Below, piece after piece: positions 33,557 through 44,081 of a stretch of DNA of 64,000 bases. Both the position numbers and the translations under genes were made by a program. Below the pieces are notes generated by a model. It was not told the origin of the DNA. It worked only from the letters and a program-made list of their open reading frames with translations, and did not search any database. Within the stretch, counting starts at the first letter, position 1. Each line of letters opens with the position of its first letter. The stretch comes from Marvania coccoides (lineage: Eukaryota; Chlorophyta; Trebouxiophyceae; Chlorellales; Chlorellaceae): the NCBI GenBank assembly GCA_963854735.1, contig OY978100.1:1736001-1800000 (forward strand), written 5' to 3'.

Positions 33557-33900
33557 ACATGTTGCTGTTTGGTTTGTATCCTCCCCAATTCCCCAAATGG
33601 TTCAAGATATAAGGTTGAAGAAGATAGTAGGGCGGTTTTCGAATGTTTAGGCTGGAACAGAGACAGAAAAAGCTGCATTTTAAGTTCTTTATGGCCTTCT
33701 GCCTCGATCCACTGGTGGAAGGGGGTACTCCGCCTTGTGGCGGGGTGAGTAGCACGTCGGCTTGCATCATCCTTGGTATTAGACGTTACAACATATGTAA
33801 AACATCCAAATCGTTGCCCAGGCGGTGTTACATATATTACATGCGTTTCATCTTGGTGTAACTTTCCTTTTTTATGCAAAACATGTTGCCCGGGTGGCGG

Positions 33901-34397
33901 ATGCAACCAAACTATGGCAGCCCAAAATCGATTGTATAAGAAATGAACGGGTGGACGGGTCAGCCTAAAATCCAGCGCAAGCCCCAGACGTTGTAAAATG
34001 CCATCACGCCCAGGCTGTCGATAAAGATGTACCACACACCTCCAAATATGATCAGCAACGCCACTGTGTGCACCACTGTCACCATCATGCTGGGACGCAG
34101 CGGAGGCACCCCCCCCACCGACTTCAGCCACTTTTGCCGCGAGCGCTCTTCCAAAAGTGAGGTCATCGCCAGGGGCACTGCAAACGACCCAAACATCGTC
34201 ACCGACCACATTTGAGCGGAAACGCACGAGAACGTTGCGATGGGGTTGGCAATGAGCGTGGGAAAGGGCGCAGAGCGGTGGTAGAAGGCGCCCAGCCACC
34301 GCCCCAACAGGTTGTTTGCATCCACCAATGTGGCGGTCATTATTTCGGGATCTGGGCACATGTATTGCACGGCATCGAGGACGATAATGAACGTGAA
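33901..34397 (-). repeat. 497-bp copy of the neighbouring gene's 3' end
   Basis: Identical by eye to 31847-32343. The junction at its right end shares GTGAA with the start of the dispersed repeat that follows it (34393-34397). Confidence 0.9.
33960..34397 (-). pseudogene. Truncated copy of the multi-pass membrane protein gene
   Basis: It holds the last 146 or so codons and the stop codon of the gene at 31906-33162, without its promoter, first exons or start codon. The frame is intact from the break point to the stop, which implies a recent copy. It is unlikely to make a protein unless transcribed from a new upstream start on the minus strand. Confidence 0.85.
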
Positions 34398-34484
34398 AGA
34401 AAATTCAATTGCTCGCCGAATATCACGTTTTTGCCACCTACATCTGCAGGGTTTTTGTTGTTTTGAATTGTCAGCTGGTTGTCA
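34393..34484 (+). repeat. Dispersed repeat, copy 2
   Basis: A diverged copy of 33454-33556, lacking about 13 bases in the middle, fused directly to the end of the captured gene fragment. Confidence 0.75.
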
Positions 34485-34653
34485 CAACGCCTAATACGAA
34501 CTAAAGAATAGTAGCGAGGACCAAATACGCACGAATATCGGACCATTCGCCACGGAAACGCGAATTTCAACATCGACCCAAAAAGAAAGTGGCACTTTGA
34601 AACCGTGAAACCTTGAAACCCAATCCGGACAACTAGACAACCAGGTTTCAAGG

Positions 34654-34737
34654 TTTCAAGACACATACATATGGTTGTAACGTCTCCTAAGACACATATT
34701 TCAAGACACATACATATGGTTGTAACGTCTACTAAGA
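34654..34737 (+). repeat. Two tandem units of about 45 bp
   Basis: Unit one starts at 34654 and unit two at 34699; both contain TTTCAAGACACATACATATG followed by GTTGTAACGTCT. The GTAACGTCT part is shared, inverted, with the left arm at about 33780. Confidence 0.85.
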
Positions 34738-34806
34738 GATTCGCAAGTCGACGTGCCACTCACCCCGCCACAGTAAGGCGGGGTACTCCCTTCCATCCGT
34801 GGGATC

Positions 34807-35136
34807 AACCTCAGGTACTGGGGGCGTACGGATACAGCATTACGCCGATACCGCACCGTCGCCCACAATGTAAGGCTCTGGCCCCTGCCTTCCTGAGTCC
34901 CCCAACGGCGCGACCGACATGAATAAAAAATTGGGGAAAGTAGGACTCTCCGGACGGCAAACGGCCCGTCCGGTTTGGGGTTCGCGCTTGGGCAATGCTG
35001 GCCCGCCCAGCACCCCTCCCATCTACAGGGGTCACTCAACCCCTGGCTATAATAGTTTTTGATGTACTACCCGGTGTGCTCACTGAAAATGTGGCACCCG
35101 CCATTTGTTCAAACATATTCGTTTATTTTTCCCAAC
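34807..35136. other. Non-coding flank upstream of the FUSC-like gene
   Basis: It contains two perfect short hairpins, CCGGACGG/CCGTCCGG near 34956-34981 and CAGGGGT/ACCCCTG near 35024-35047. A minus-strand frame here has repeat-like content. An in-frame upstream ATG for the next gene lies at 35062. Confidence 0.5.
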
Positions 35137-38100
35137 ATGTGGAACTGGATACACAAGGTTCGGGGGATGTATCCCCGCAAAAATGTCAGAGATGGAGCGA
35201 TTTTCGGAACAGGAATTGCAATTTTGTTTGCCGCTGCGTTCACTCCCCAAGCTTGGGACACTTTGAAAGTGGCGTCTATGTCACCAAATTTCGCGTTTCT
35301 TCTATTCGCCTTGGTGTGCCCGACCTCCGCAGGCCTCTCCGTCATCTCTATTTTCATGATCACCGGCGGCCTGCTCGTAGGCTCGGCGCTGTACGCTTTC
35401 GTCCTCTTCACCTCTGCCGCCGCCATCCCCGGCTACAGACCAGGAATGGACAAGGCGGCGATGTACATCTGCATGACCAGCGTCATCGTTTTCGCCGTCC
35501 ACCTCGTGCAAAGACGCTTCCCCGCTCTGGACCTCCCTGGCAAACTGGCGCAGACCCTCATCGCCGCCTTGCTGTATAAAGGGTACTGGACCACCACAGT
35601 GGGCCTGCCAGGGGTTCACATCGGCCACGCCATCGCTTTTGTCGTCATGGCGCTCTACATCGGATTTTTCATCACGTGGTTCATCATCCCCAGCCCCAGT
35701 GGCACCGAAGCCACGGAGGCGCTGGCTGCACTGCTGCGCAAGGTGGCAGAGATGTACCGCGGCGTTGGACGACTGGCTGAGGCGGAGACGGCGCCTGCGG
35801 GAGGTGCAGAGCTGCAGAAGAGGATCATTGAGCTGTACCAAACCGACCTCATGGCTGGCAGACGTGAGTTTAGTGTGTTACCATTCATTTTTTTCTTCTT
35901 CTATTCATGTAATCAATTAATTAAACGCCCAACACCTTTATTTCTATCGGTTTACTTGATATTTCTTGCTTCCTCCCCCCCCCCCCCCCCCCGCTCAAAC
36001 TCCTCTCGCTTAAATAAGTACCAGCACAACTATCTTCAAAGCACTCACCTCTATCCCGCTAAACTAAATTGTACATTGAAATGCACGTGCAGTCAGCAGG
36101 AAATGCCGCTGGCTCATCATGCTTTCCCGCCTTGAAATCAACCTGTACTTTCGCCCACACCTCTTTCCCCGCAAAGTATACACTGAGATACTGGGCTTGA
36201 CCGACTCCTTGGAGCTCCTGGCCCTAGGGATGACGCATACCCTGCACCACAGCAGCGGAAAATTGGGCGCAGTGGCCGCCGAGATGCCCCTCATTGCCGC
36301 CAACCTGGAGGCAATCGCGCAGGGCTGCGAGGCGGTGGCCGACGTGATCATGCAGCGCGGGGGGTGCTGTGGCAGCAGCTGGTGCGGCGCCGGCGCGGAA
36401 GCGACGGCCTCGTGCGAAAACGGCGTTGAAAAATTGGTGGCGCTGGAGGACGCGTATGGCGCCCTGTTTGACGCCCTGGTCGAAGGAGGCGCCGACTTTA
36501 AAGAGCTCGAAGACTCCTCGTGGGAGGACTCTTTCGTGCTGACGCAGCTCAGTGACTATCTCTCTTTTTCGTCGACCCGCCTCCGCCGAATGTTCGAGCG
36601 CCTGCCGATGGTCGTCGAGTCCGTCACCCCTGGCGCTGGCGCCGCCGTGGAGGAGCATTTCGCCAAGAAGGACTTGTGGTTCCACAAAATGCCTTCCTCG
36701 AAAGGGTTTGACAGAAAAGAAAGCGAGGAGGCGCTCCAGGAGCGCAAGCGCACGCTTCTGGTGGCGTACGGCAAGCAGCTCAAGGTGGTGCTGGGCGAGG
36801 CGCTGGTGTCGCTGAAGCGGCGCAAGGGGGAGATGACAGAGGATCTCATGAAGGACGATGCCACTTTTCGTGTGCAGACCACTGTCCCCCAAGGCAGCAA
36901 GCTGCGGCTGCGCTGGCTGGCGTTCGCCGAAAAATCCGGCATCCGCGGGTGGCACTGCGCCCTGGCGTTCCAGACTCTGGTCGTTTTCATCGCTGCCGCC
37001 ATTCTGAACGTGAACAGGAATGCCTGGGAGGCGTTGGGACGGCAGACCACTTGGATCCTTACCACCATCTTCGCCGTCTCCGACGTGACCGCTGGTAATT
37101 TGCTTGTCAACGCGCGGCACCGTATCACAGGTGCCGCCATGGGGTGTGCCTTTTCTGCAGCCACGATCGGCATTGCGATTGGCGTCAATGGCGGGTCCTA
37201 TTCAAACACGGCTGCCAAGCTGGTGACCATTGCGGTGCTCATCACGGTGTACGGGACGTTGTCCAAAATGGAAAGGAGCCGAGTGGCGCCCAGGCAGAAG
37301 CTATTCTGGAGCCAAGCACTGGTAGGTTGATTGATTGGAAGCAAAACCAACCGGATTCTGACTCAAAAGCAATTTTTTGTACTCACAGCAAGCAGCGTAG
37401 TCTTCGTAGAAAATGATTGAACAATTATTTATTTAGTTATTTAGGGGGTTAAGTTCAAATGACTGCGTAGTTCCAAGAAAGGTTTACCTTTGTCTTCCTT
37501 TCCTCCTGAAATGCAGAACACCCCGATTGTGCTCGTCATCGCCCAGGACGTGGCAGCCAAGTGGCAGCTGCTGGGCTACCGAATGGCCAATATTGCAGTA
37601 GGAATTGCCCTGCAGACGGTCGTTTCAATGACGGTGTTCCCCGTCTCCACCCGCGCCCACATCGTCAATTTGACGGCAAAAGCTCTGGAAGAGATCGCTG
37701 CAACCACCGAGAACTCGTTTGCTGTGATTTCAGGAATCGGCGCCAAAGACAACGGCAGGCTGTCAAAGGAGGAGGCTAGGGAAGAGATGGAGAAACTGTC
37801 GCGCGTCGCAGAAAATACGCTGATGTCAATTGTGCTGCTCGACCAAGAGGTGAAGAAAGAGAGTGGAGTCTTTGGGCGGGGGCTGGTGGCGGCGGTGGCG
37901 GCGAGGTGGGACGACCGCGCCAAACCGCTGGGAGAGGAGCACATGCACGTGGTGTACACCTTGCGCAGCTTCATTTCTTCCCTTTCCATATTGGCTATTT
38001 TTTACGAGCGGTATGAAGGCGTCGGCGTGTGGTCCATGGACCCTGCTTGGCGGCGAGCGGTGTGGCTGACAGGGCGCCAGATGGCTGAAGCTGCGCGCTC

Positions 38101-38464
38101 TCTGCGGTTGGTGGTGCTGGGGTACGCGCCGCTGTCTGAAGCTGAAGCTACTCTGAAGGCGGCGGTATCCATGCGCTACGCGCTTTCAGCGCGCATGACG
38201 GCGCAGAACGAGCCCGCGGATCGGGTCGCCGTGTCCACCACCATGGCAGCCATCTTCATCATGCAGCGCAAGATGACCCAGGCGATTCGGCTCTCGGCGA
38301 CCGCGTTTTCGCTGCGCGGCGGCAGCGAAGCCGGTGCTGCAGCGAATTTCGAGGCGGAAGAGGAGGACGAGCTGCTTGAGGGGGAGCGGTTGATGACGAT
38401 GGGGCGCAGGGCGGCGGTGGCGGCGGGCATCACAGCCGGGCAGGACAGCGAGGTGCAGAAATGA
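35137..38464 (+). CDS. FUSC/aromatic-acid-exporter-like membrane protein
   Basis: Three exons, 35137-35863, 36093-37321 and 37517-38464, give 967 residues (25 more if ATG 35062 is used). The layout is two similar membrane bundles, each followed by a large helical soluble region. Bundle one (about 20-190) includes GAIFGTGIAILFAAAF, SVISIFMITGGLLVGSALYA and HIGHAIAFVVMALYIGFF. Bundle two (about 530-700) includes HCALAFQTLVVFIAAAIL, TTWILTTIFAVSDVTAGN, RITGAAMGCAFSAATIGIAI and RMANIAVGIALQTVVSMTVF. This duplicated pattern is that of the FUSC/ALMT-like superfamily (fusaric-acid-resistance and aluminium-activated malate transporter relatives). Export of organic anions is a family-based guess. The gene begins just outside the repeat block. 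Confidence 0.75.
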
Positions 38465-38773
38465 ATAAAAGGCGTTGGAATAAATTACAATATTAACTTG
38501 GGGGGACGTAAATTTGAAACGGCCACTACCCTGGTAGAAAATGGCCCATTTTTTTCAGATGGCACCCCCCCAAAAAGCGATAATCCGAAAATGCATCCCA
38601 GTGTAATTATGCAACTAGAAGAAGATCAGGGGAACAAATTATACTGCGACAGTTTGGCCACGCCGCCCTGGATGTCACGGGGCTTGCTTGGGGGGGAAAG
38701 AAAAGCGAATAAAAAAATTGAGTACATGGACAAATACGAATATTTGGAAAATGCAGCAGACGTCCTGCCGCCA
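38465..38773. other. Convergent intergenic region
   Basis: 3' flanks of the FUSC-like gene (+) and the first SGNH gene (-). Contains G and T tracts. No gene was recognised. Confidence 0.5.
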
Positions 38774-40846
38774 TCATGTGCCTTCTCGCATCCAAGGGGG
38801 CAGTTCAGCTCCCTACAAAAAGGAAAGAACTTATATAATGAAAATGTCGGTTCAAACACCGGACAAGGATCCAATACAATGCAGCGCGCATTTCTTACCT
38901 CATCGGGACTGATAATGACGCCAATCAGCTTCACTTTGTTCTGCCCAGGGCTCGTCTCAGGCAACACCGTGACCAAAATATCACACCTCTCTGCAGGGCA
39001 ACAAAGCGAGGGAGGGAGGTACAATTAAATTAAAACGAGCATAAAACGGGGGATTGAAAAAACTGGATGAGGACGGTATGCGAGCTCACCATTTCGAGTC
39101 ACCGTCATTCCATGCAGGTACATTTGAGACACCCGGACGTGATGATGTCCGTCGACTACGCTTTTATCGCATTTGCACCCAGCCGTGCACTCCACGCTCA
39201 TCTGGCCCATGTGCTCGTACGATTTCAAGTAAGCAATGTTAACTTTCGAGCTGTTCGTCCATCCACCAACGCCAATGCTGGCCTGCAAGGAGACGAGGAA
39301 GGTGAAAATCTGAGTTGTTGATGTACATTGAAACATTATCAATGAAGCATACTTATGCTAGTGATATCGAGGAATAAAAATGCATCCATCTCATTCGTTA
39401 AAGTACCTTTCCAGTGTTTACACGCAACACAGCCCAGCTGCCTGGCCGCGTCGACACCAGGCCCCACTTCTGTTTGACATTCGTCCCCTCATTCACCCAC
39501 GAAAAGTTCTCGCTCTTCACGATCGCCTTCCTGAACTCCATGTGTGTGAAGCATGTCTCCCCAGAAGCTGGCAGATTATCCTGCGGAAACAAATAAGAAG
39601 AAGAAGTCATCACCACGTCGGAAAATGATATTCCAACACCTCCTTGTTATCCCAACGCCTTCCCAACCTGTCAATATTTTAAAATCTTTGATAATAAGAA
39701 GCTCCCTGCGTTCCTCGTTCCTTTGCCTCTCTACTCACTCTGTACAAAGGTGGCCACAGCGGCCGCGTAGTGCTGGCAACCTCTGCTGAGGTTAAGGGGC
39801 GCAGCGAAAGGTCCTCAGCTGCCCTGCCCATCAGCGCTATCAGCAGGTCCGCCACGTGGCGGTGCCCTCTATCGTTGGGGTGCCCCGAGTCCATCATATA
39901 GCGAGGAGGGAAGCCATTGCGGCCATCGTCGCTATGCTCCCACCACAGTGTCCGAGTTGACAGCCACGGCAGGTGGTAGAACTGCATTACGGAAGAAACT
40001 AGTAAGGAGAAAAAATGTTGAAAATGCGGGGGGAATTGTCGTTAAACAAGTCGGCTATTTTATTACCTGCGCCAGCACCCCTATCTCGTCGTCGCCTCCC
40101 CACCGGTAAGGGTTCGTCGTTAGGTTGGCATCGTACGCCGACGGCCACCGCATCACCGCGAGCTCAACCACCGCCGGCCGCTGCGGCCGCGCCAGCAGCT
40201 TGCGCACCAAGCGCTCGTGGCTGCGGCGTTGCGGTGAGTCGCCGCGGCCTAGGCCATCGTTTACGCAATACTCCAGCACCACTAAATCAGAGTCCAATGG
40301 GATGTGGCGGTCGGCGCACAAGCTCATGTAGGCGCTTGAGGTACCTGGAATTCCACGATTCGTGAGGTTGTGTGTGACGTACGGAAACGTCTCGTTGATC
40401 CACTTGAAAAAGAGGCTCGCGTAGTCGCTCACGCCGATTTGAGAGGCGCGTGCGCCCCAAGTAACCGAGCCCCCCACAGCAGTGGCGGCGATGGGCTTCC
40501 CGGCAAACAGCTTGCTCAGCACCTGCCGCAGCCGGCTGAGGTCGCCGTAGGAAACGACGCCTTTCTGAAGAATGTGGGCTGGCAGGGAGGGGCGGTAGCC
40601 TGTTTCGTTGGCAAAGCGTTGGTTGTGGAGCCAGTCGGAGGCGTCTTGACGGGGAGGCGGCACTGCTGCTGCAAGGGAAAAGCTGGAAAGGACGGCCCGC
40701 CAGCTGCTGCCTGAAGATGGTGCGGAAAATCGCGAGGCTGCGAAGAGGGAGAGCACAAAGACGGCGGCAACGAGCTTGAGAACGTTTGGTGTCCAAAACT
40801 GAGACCAGCCTGACGGCTCTGCGTCAGCTGTTTTGAATCGGGCCAT
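38774..40846 (-). CDS. SGNH/GDSL-type hydrolase, membrane-anchored (paralogue A)
   Basis: Six exons on the minus strand: 40846-40067, 39981-39739, 39580-39407, 39282-39090, 38990-38899 and 38812-38774, giving 506 residues. A short cytosolic N-terminus precedes one membrane span (LKLVAAVFVLSLFAASRF, residues 23-40), so the catalytic part is probably lumenal or extracellular. SGNH blocks are present: AVGGSVTWG with the nucleophile Ser near 127, GIPGTSSAY with the Gly, VVLEYCVNDG with the Asn, and MMDSGHPNDRGH with the Asp-x-x-His dyad. A Cys-containing beta-rich C-terminal region follows (VECTAGCKCDKSVV). The family hydrolyses esters, often acetyl groups on glycans; the substrate is unknown. 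The 13-codon last exon is conserved in paralogue B (PPWMxEGT). Confidence 0.85.
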
Positions 40847-41077
40847 TTAGATGTGTGATTTGACTCTGAATCTAAAGCGATTCGCCATTGAAACGAAGGC
40901 GACACAAAAGTTTCAAATCACGAATTCTTTTAAATTCAATATTTAGCTTCGCCTTCTTTTCAGCTTTAGAAATGACAATTCTAGACATAATATTCTTAAA
41001 TATCAAACAAATAATAATAGATATAAGAGGATTTTTCAAAATACTCGAATCAATTATTGCAAAACGTTTATCGCCAT

Positions 41078-41112
41078 CACTCGCAGAACGGGGGGCGCTC
41101 ATATGGCGCCAA
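41078..41112 (+). repeat. Left terminal inverted repeat
   Basis: 35 bp, perfectly inverted relative to 43623-43657. It contains the palindrome GGCGCTCATATGGCGCC-like core. Confidence 0.95.
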
Positions 41113-41823
41113 CTGAGCACCAATTCAAAACGAAGCCGAAAACTGGCGCTACAAGGCTCGGGAGCAGTTGAAAACGCCTTGAAATGATGTTCTACGGTCC
41201 CTAGAGATGTTCTGCACCGATGGATCGCGAAAAGAACACCTCTGAAAATGGCATGTAATCTTGATGGGGGTGGGCTCCGGGCACCTCCATACGCGGTCTG
41301 ATCGCGGCTGAATCGCGCTGTCAGCCTACTGACGCTCTTAATGGATGATCAGCAGTGGCGGCATTCTTCTGTCTGACCCCAGGCAAGTGAAATTAATGAT
41401 TCTGTCGCTCGCTACGGCGGTGGTCATACATTTCAAACCTACGCTGGCTAACTGCCGATTTGCCGCGCTCTGCAGACCATTACCCCGTTCATCTTCCACC
41501 TGTGAGGCGTTGGGTGCTCCAAACAGCCCATCCGGGGCCATCTTCAAAGGGCACGGCGGGGGTGGGTGCCGACACACCTACCTCTCTCTTCTGGAGTGCG
41601 GGCATGTCGGCGCTGTAATTTTTCCGCTTGTTGACATTAATATATTCCATTTCAGGGCGCACGCATGTCTTACGAGCGAGTGTGCTGTTCATTTTGCAAC
41701 AACCATATTTTCCAGCGGCGTTGTTCTCCATCTTCTTCTTTTGTTCGCTGTTATTCAGCCCTTCGTTGGCTGTCTCATCATTATGAGAATATACATTTCA
41801 ATAATTGGGCACTTATTACACAT

Positions 41824-43072
41824 TCAAGCCCCTCTGCCAGAGGTGCTCGGGTCTTTAACAAAATAGTAATGTTTCCCAGGCATTGACAATGCAGTAGACT
41901 CGCGCCAGAACCACACTAATTTAGATTGAATATTGTGCAGCAGTACGGCAGTGTCTCTGATATAATAGTTGCTACCTCCGCCCCCTGCTTTCGCAAAAAC
42001 ATGGAGGGCCTCGCCGGTGCCGGTGTGCACAGCTTCCTTGTAATTCATCAGATCACAGATGGCCATGCGGATGGGCGCGTCGTCACCGGTGGGATGCGGT
42101 ACGCGGGCGAAGTAGTCCACGGCTGCCACAAACTCGAGGGTCCGGCGCACGTCCCTCTCGCTTCCCCTGTCCCAGCACAGCGTGTCCCACAGCACTGAGA
42201 CCACATACGATCTGCGCGTGCGCTCGTTGTTCCGCTTCAGGGACGTGATGATGCCGTTCCTTGGGGTCGCCGCTGCAGGGTGCAAAAAACTGCCGCTGCG
42301 GGTCTCTGCCTTTTCCATCCACGCAATAGCGACCTCTTCGCTGAAAGATAAGTTGCCACACCTGGCCAGCTCCACTACGTTGCACTTAACCACTTCCCAC
42401 TCAGCGTCCGTGGGGGCCAAACCCTTCCGGCACAAAGTGAATTCCCCCTCGGCGTCGTATGCAAGGCCAGCGCCGTGGCCAGCCGCCAGCCGCGTCTTAT
42501 CTCTCAATTCTCGAACACTGCACAACCCCATGCCTGATGATCGAAAGGCGGAAAGGGCCTCCGCTTGCTGCAGCCGCTTGGCAATGGCCAGCGTCGGGTT
42601 CTGCGCTAGTGCCCGCCAGTCCACCACCTTCAGCAGCTGCACCCCGCGCTCCACCCACAGCTCGCTCCTGCCTATAATTGGACCGCATTTCAGCAGCGCC
42701 ACGGGCAGCCAACACACCATCCAGTGCAAGTTTAACGAGCACAAAGGCTTGCAGTGCTGCAGGTTCAATTTGGGGGGGGGGGTAATATCATTTATGTGGG
42801 GGGGCTAATATCAATTAGTACAGTAATAATCGTAAAATGTTTGCTCACCTCCTCCATGATCTTGCCAAACTCGATGAAATGGGCTTTCGCTTCAGCGACG
42901 GTCACCGCCCACGCAGTCATCACCGTGGGGCAGCGCATGTCAATGGGGCTTGTGCGGTGTATCAGCATGATCCCAGCCCGCAGGTGCGTCCACGTGGGGT
43001 AGAAGACCGGGAGATCGCAGAAGAAGACGAGGAGGAGGCCCCACAGTCGCCGTCTTATGAGGCTGGGCCGAG
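41824..43072 (-). pseudogene. Transposase-like C-terminal fragment inside the CACTA element
   Basis: Two minus-strand exons can be read: roughly 43072-42849 and 42756-41824, phase 0. The upstream exon gives RRLWGLLLVFFCDLPVFYPT, WTHLRAGIMLIHRTSPIDMR and VTVAEAKAHFIEFGKIMEE; the second continues HCKPLCSLNLHWMVCWLPV, LLKCGPIIGRSELWVERGVQ and later VDYFARVPHPTGDDAPIRMA. The order 'LHW...GP...WVER' and the VPHPT region resemble the DUF4218-like C-terminal half of tnp2/Plavaka-type transposases seen in plants and algae; this is recalled family resemblance, not a search result. The catalytic N-terminal half is absent. It ends at TAA/TGA 41824. Confidence 0.6.
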
Positions 43073-43449
43073 CAATGCCCCCGCCAACTCCCGCCCCAGG
43101 TCCGAAGCTTGTTTCGGGGACATCCTCGCCCAGCTCAGCGCGGACCTAAATCGCACCGCGGTCAGTTTTTTTGGCTGCTTGATGGTCTACCTCTTCGCCC
43201 CATATGTTTATTTTTTTTTTTTTTTTTCATCAAGTGCTTTTTTCTTTTTACTTCCCTGTTTAATTTGTACAGACCCCCCTCAAGCCCACTGGGAATGCGC
43301 AGAAGGGTGCAACGAAGCGCAAGGCGGCAGTGACAGCAGACCCCGTGGCCAAGACGGGCACCAAGCGTGGCGCACCGGGGCGGCGCGGTGCAGGCGGCGC
43401 TGCTGGGGCGGCGAAGGAGCGAGCGGGGCTCCTCAGTGGTGTATTGTAG
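42837..43449 (+). CDS. Possible second element gene, antisense to the transposase fragment
   Basis: A plus-strand frame ends exon one at 43160 (CCGCG|GTCAGT) and, after a T-rich intron with acceptor TTTGTACAG, continues 43273-43449 to TAG. The intron has a strong polypyrimidine tract on this strand. The product tail is acidic, then basic (REIAEEDEEEAPQS, ATKRKAAVTADPVAKTGTKR). CACTA elements often carry a second DNA-binding protein gene, which this might be. It overlaps the minus-strand exon, and its 5' part (42837-43000) is probably only a shadow of that exon. Confidence 0.25.
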
Positions 43450-43517
43450 TGCATGCTTATCATATAACAACTGTTTCTGCTGCATATTTAGCTGTAACGC
43501 GTCCTTTTGACCACGCC

Positions 43518-43622
43518 AATATAGCACCTATACAGCACCTACACAGCACGTATACAGCATATATACAACCAATATAGCGCCAACCATTTTTCATTGGCGG
43601 CACCTATATAGCGCCAACGGGA
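43518..43622 (+). repeat. Subterminal repeats of the CACTA element
   Basis: At least six irregular units of the form TATAGCACC, TATACAGCACC or TATAGCGCCAAC sit next to the right terminal repeat. Such arrays are typical binding sites for the element's own DNA-binding protein in EnSpm elements. Confidence 0.65.
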
Positions 43623-43657
43623 TTGGCGCCATATGAGCGCCCCCCGTTCTGCGAGTG
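43623..43657 (-). repeat. Right terminal inverted repeat
   Basis: 35 bp, perfect inverse of 41078-41112; followed directly by the target duplication CAT. Confidence 0.95.
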
Positions 43658-44081
43658 CATATCCATACAGGCATTATAATAAGGCCTAATTAGGCCCCCT
43701 ATAGGAGCGATTTATCGCCCCTTCAATCATCCCCATTCGGGTCTTTGTTTCGGGTTTTTTTTGTTTTAGTCCCCGCCATGGCCAGAAGGTTACCACAGTT
43801 GACCAACTCCCAACAGGCAACAAACGACCATCCACCATCCAACTGCACTTGAAATGGTCGCATGATCATGAGCTGCTCTTTCAAGGGTGGAGGCTAACGG
43901 GAAGCAAAAAAGACGCTCCAGTCTTGTCCCAGCAGAGTGGGAAATGACGAAGCATCCTGCGATTCAGGCCAACAGAAAGGTACCCCATCTGCCCCTCAAG
44001 GGGGAGTGCCCCTGGGAGCGGCGGCCAGGATGGGACTGTGAATCGCGCGCCTTTCAAAATACGAAACTTTTGAAATTGCAG
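43658..44081. other. Intergenic flank between transposon and SGNH paralogue B
   Basis: It begins with the right CAT target duplication. A GCCCC/TAATTAGG-type short palindrome is visible near 43680-43715. No gene was recognised. Confidence 0.5.

Larger units (their letters stand above)
33706..34806. mobile_element. Putative TIR element carrying a captured gene fragment
   Basis: Two inverted arms of roughly 100 bp bound this block: the left at 33706-33802 and the right at about 34710-34806. The outer 60 bp match at roughly 85% with a 3-base gap; each arm contains its own short palindrome (CCCCGCCACAAGGCGG-like). Inside lie the 497-bp copy of the neighbouring gene, a 45-bp tandem repeat and one copy of a dispersed repeat. 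No transposase frame is visible, so if mobile it is non-autonomous, similar in concept to Pack-type elements. Exact ends and target duplication were not determined. Confidence 0.5.
41078..43657. mobile_element. EnSpm/CACTA-type DNA transposon, complete ends
   Basis: A 2,580-bp element bounded by perfect 35-bp terminal inverted repeats that begin CACTCGCAGAACGGGGGGCG and by the direct repeat CAT (41075-41077 and 43658-43660). A CACT terminus plus a 3-bp target duplication is characteristic of the EnSpm/CACTA superfamily. GC-rich subterminal repeats lie inside the right end. The internal minus-strand gene resembles the C-terminal part of a transposase, but at 2.6 kb the element is too short for a full transposase, so it is probably an internally deleted derivative. 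It lies between the two SGNH paralogues. Confidence 0.9.

Noticed and set aside
35024..35050. Hairpin followed by CTAT considered as a Helitron 3' end
   Set aside because: Helitrons end in CTRR after the hairpin; CTAT does not fit, and the inverted arms argue for a TIR-type structure.
42837..43000. Plus-strand ORF start at ATG 42837 as a true gene start
   Set aside because: This part is antisense to a well-supported transposase-like exon and has no coding character; only the 3' part was kept, at low confidence.
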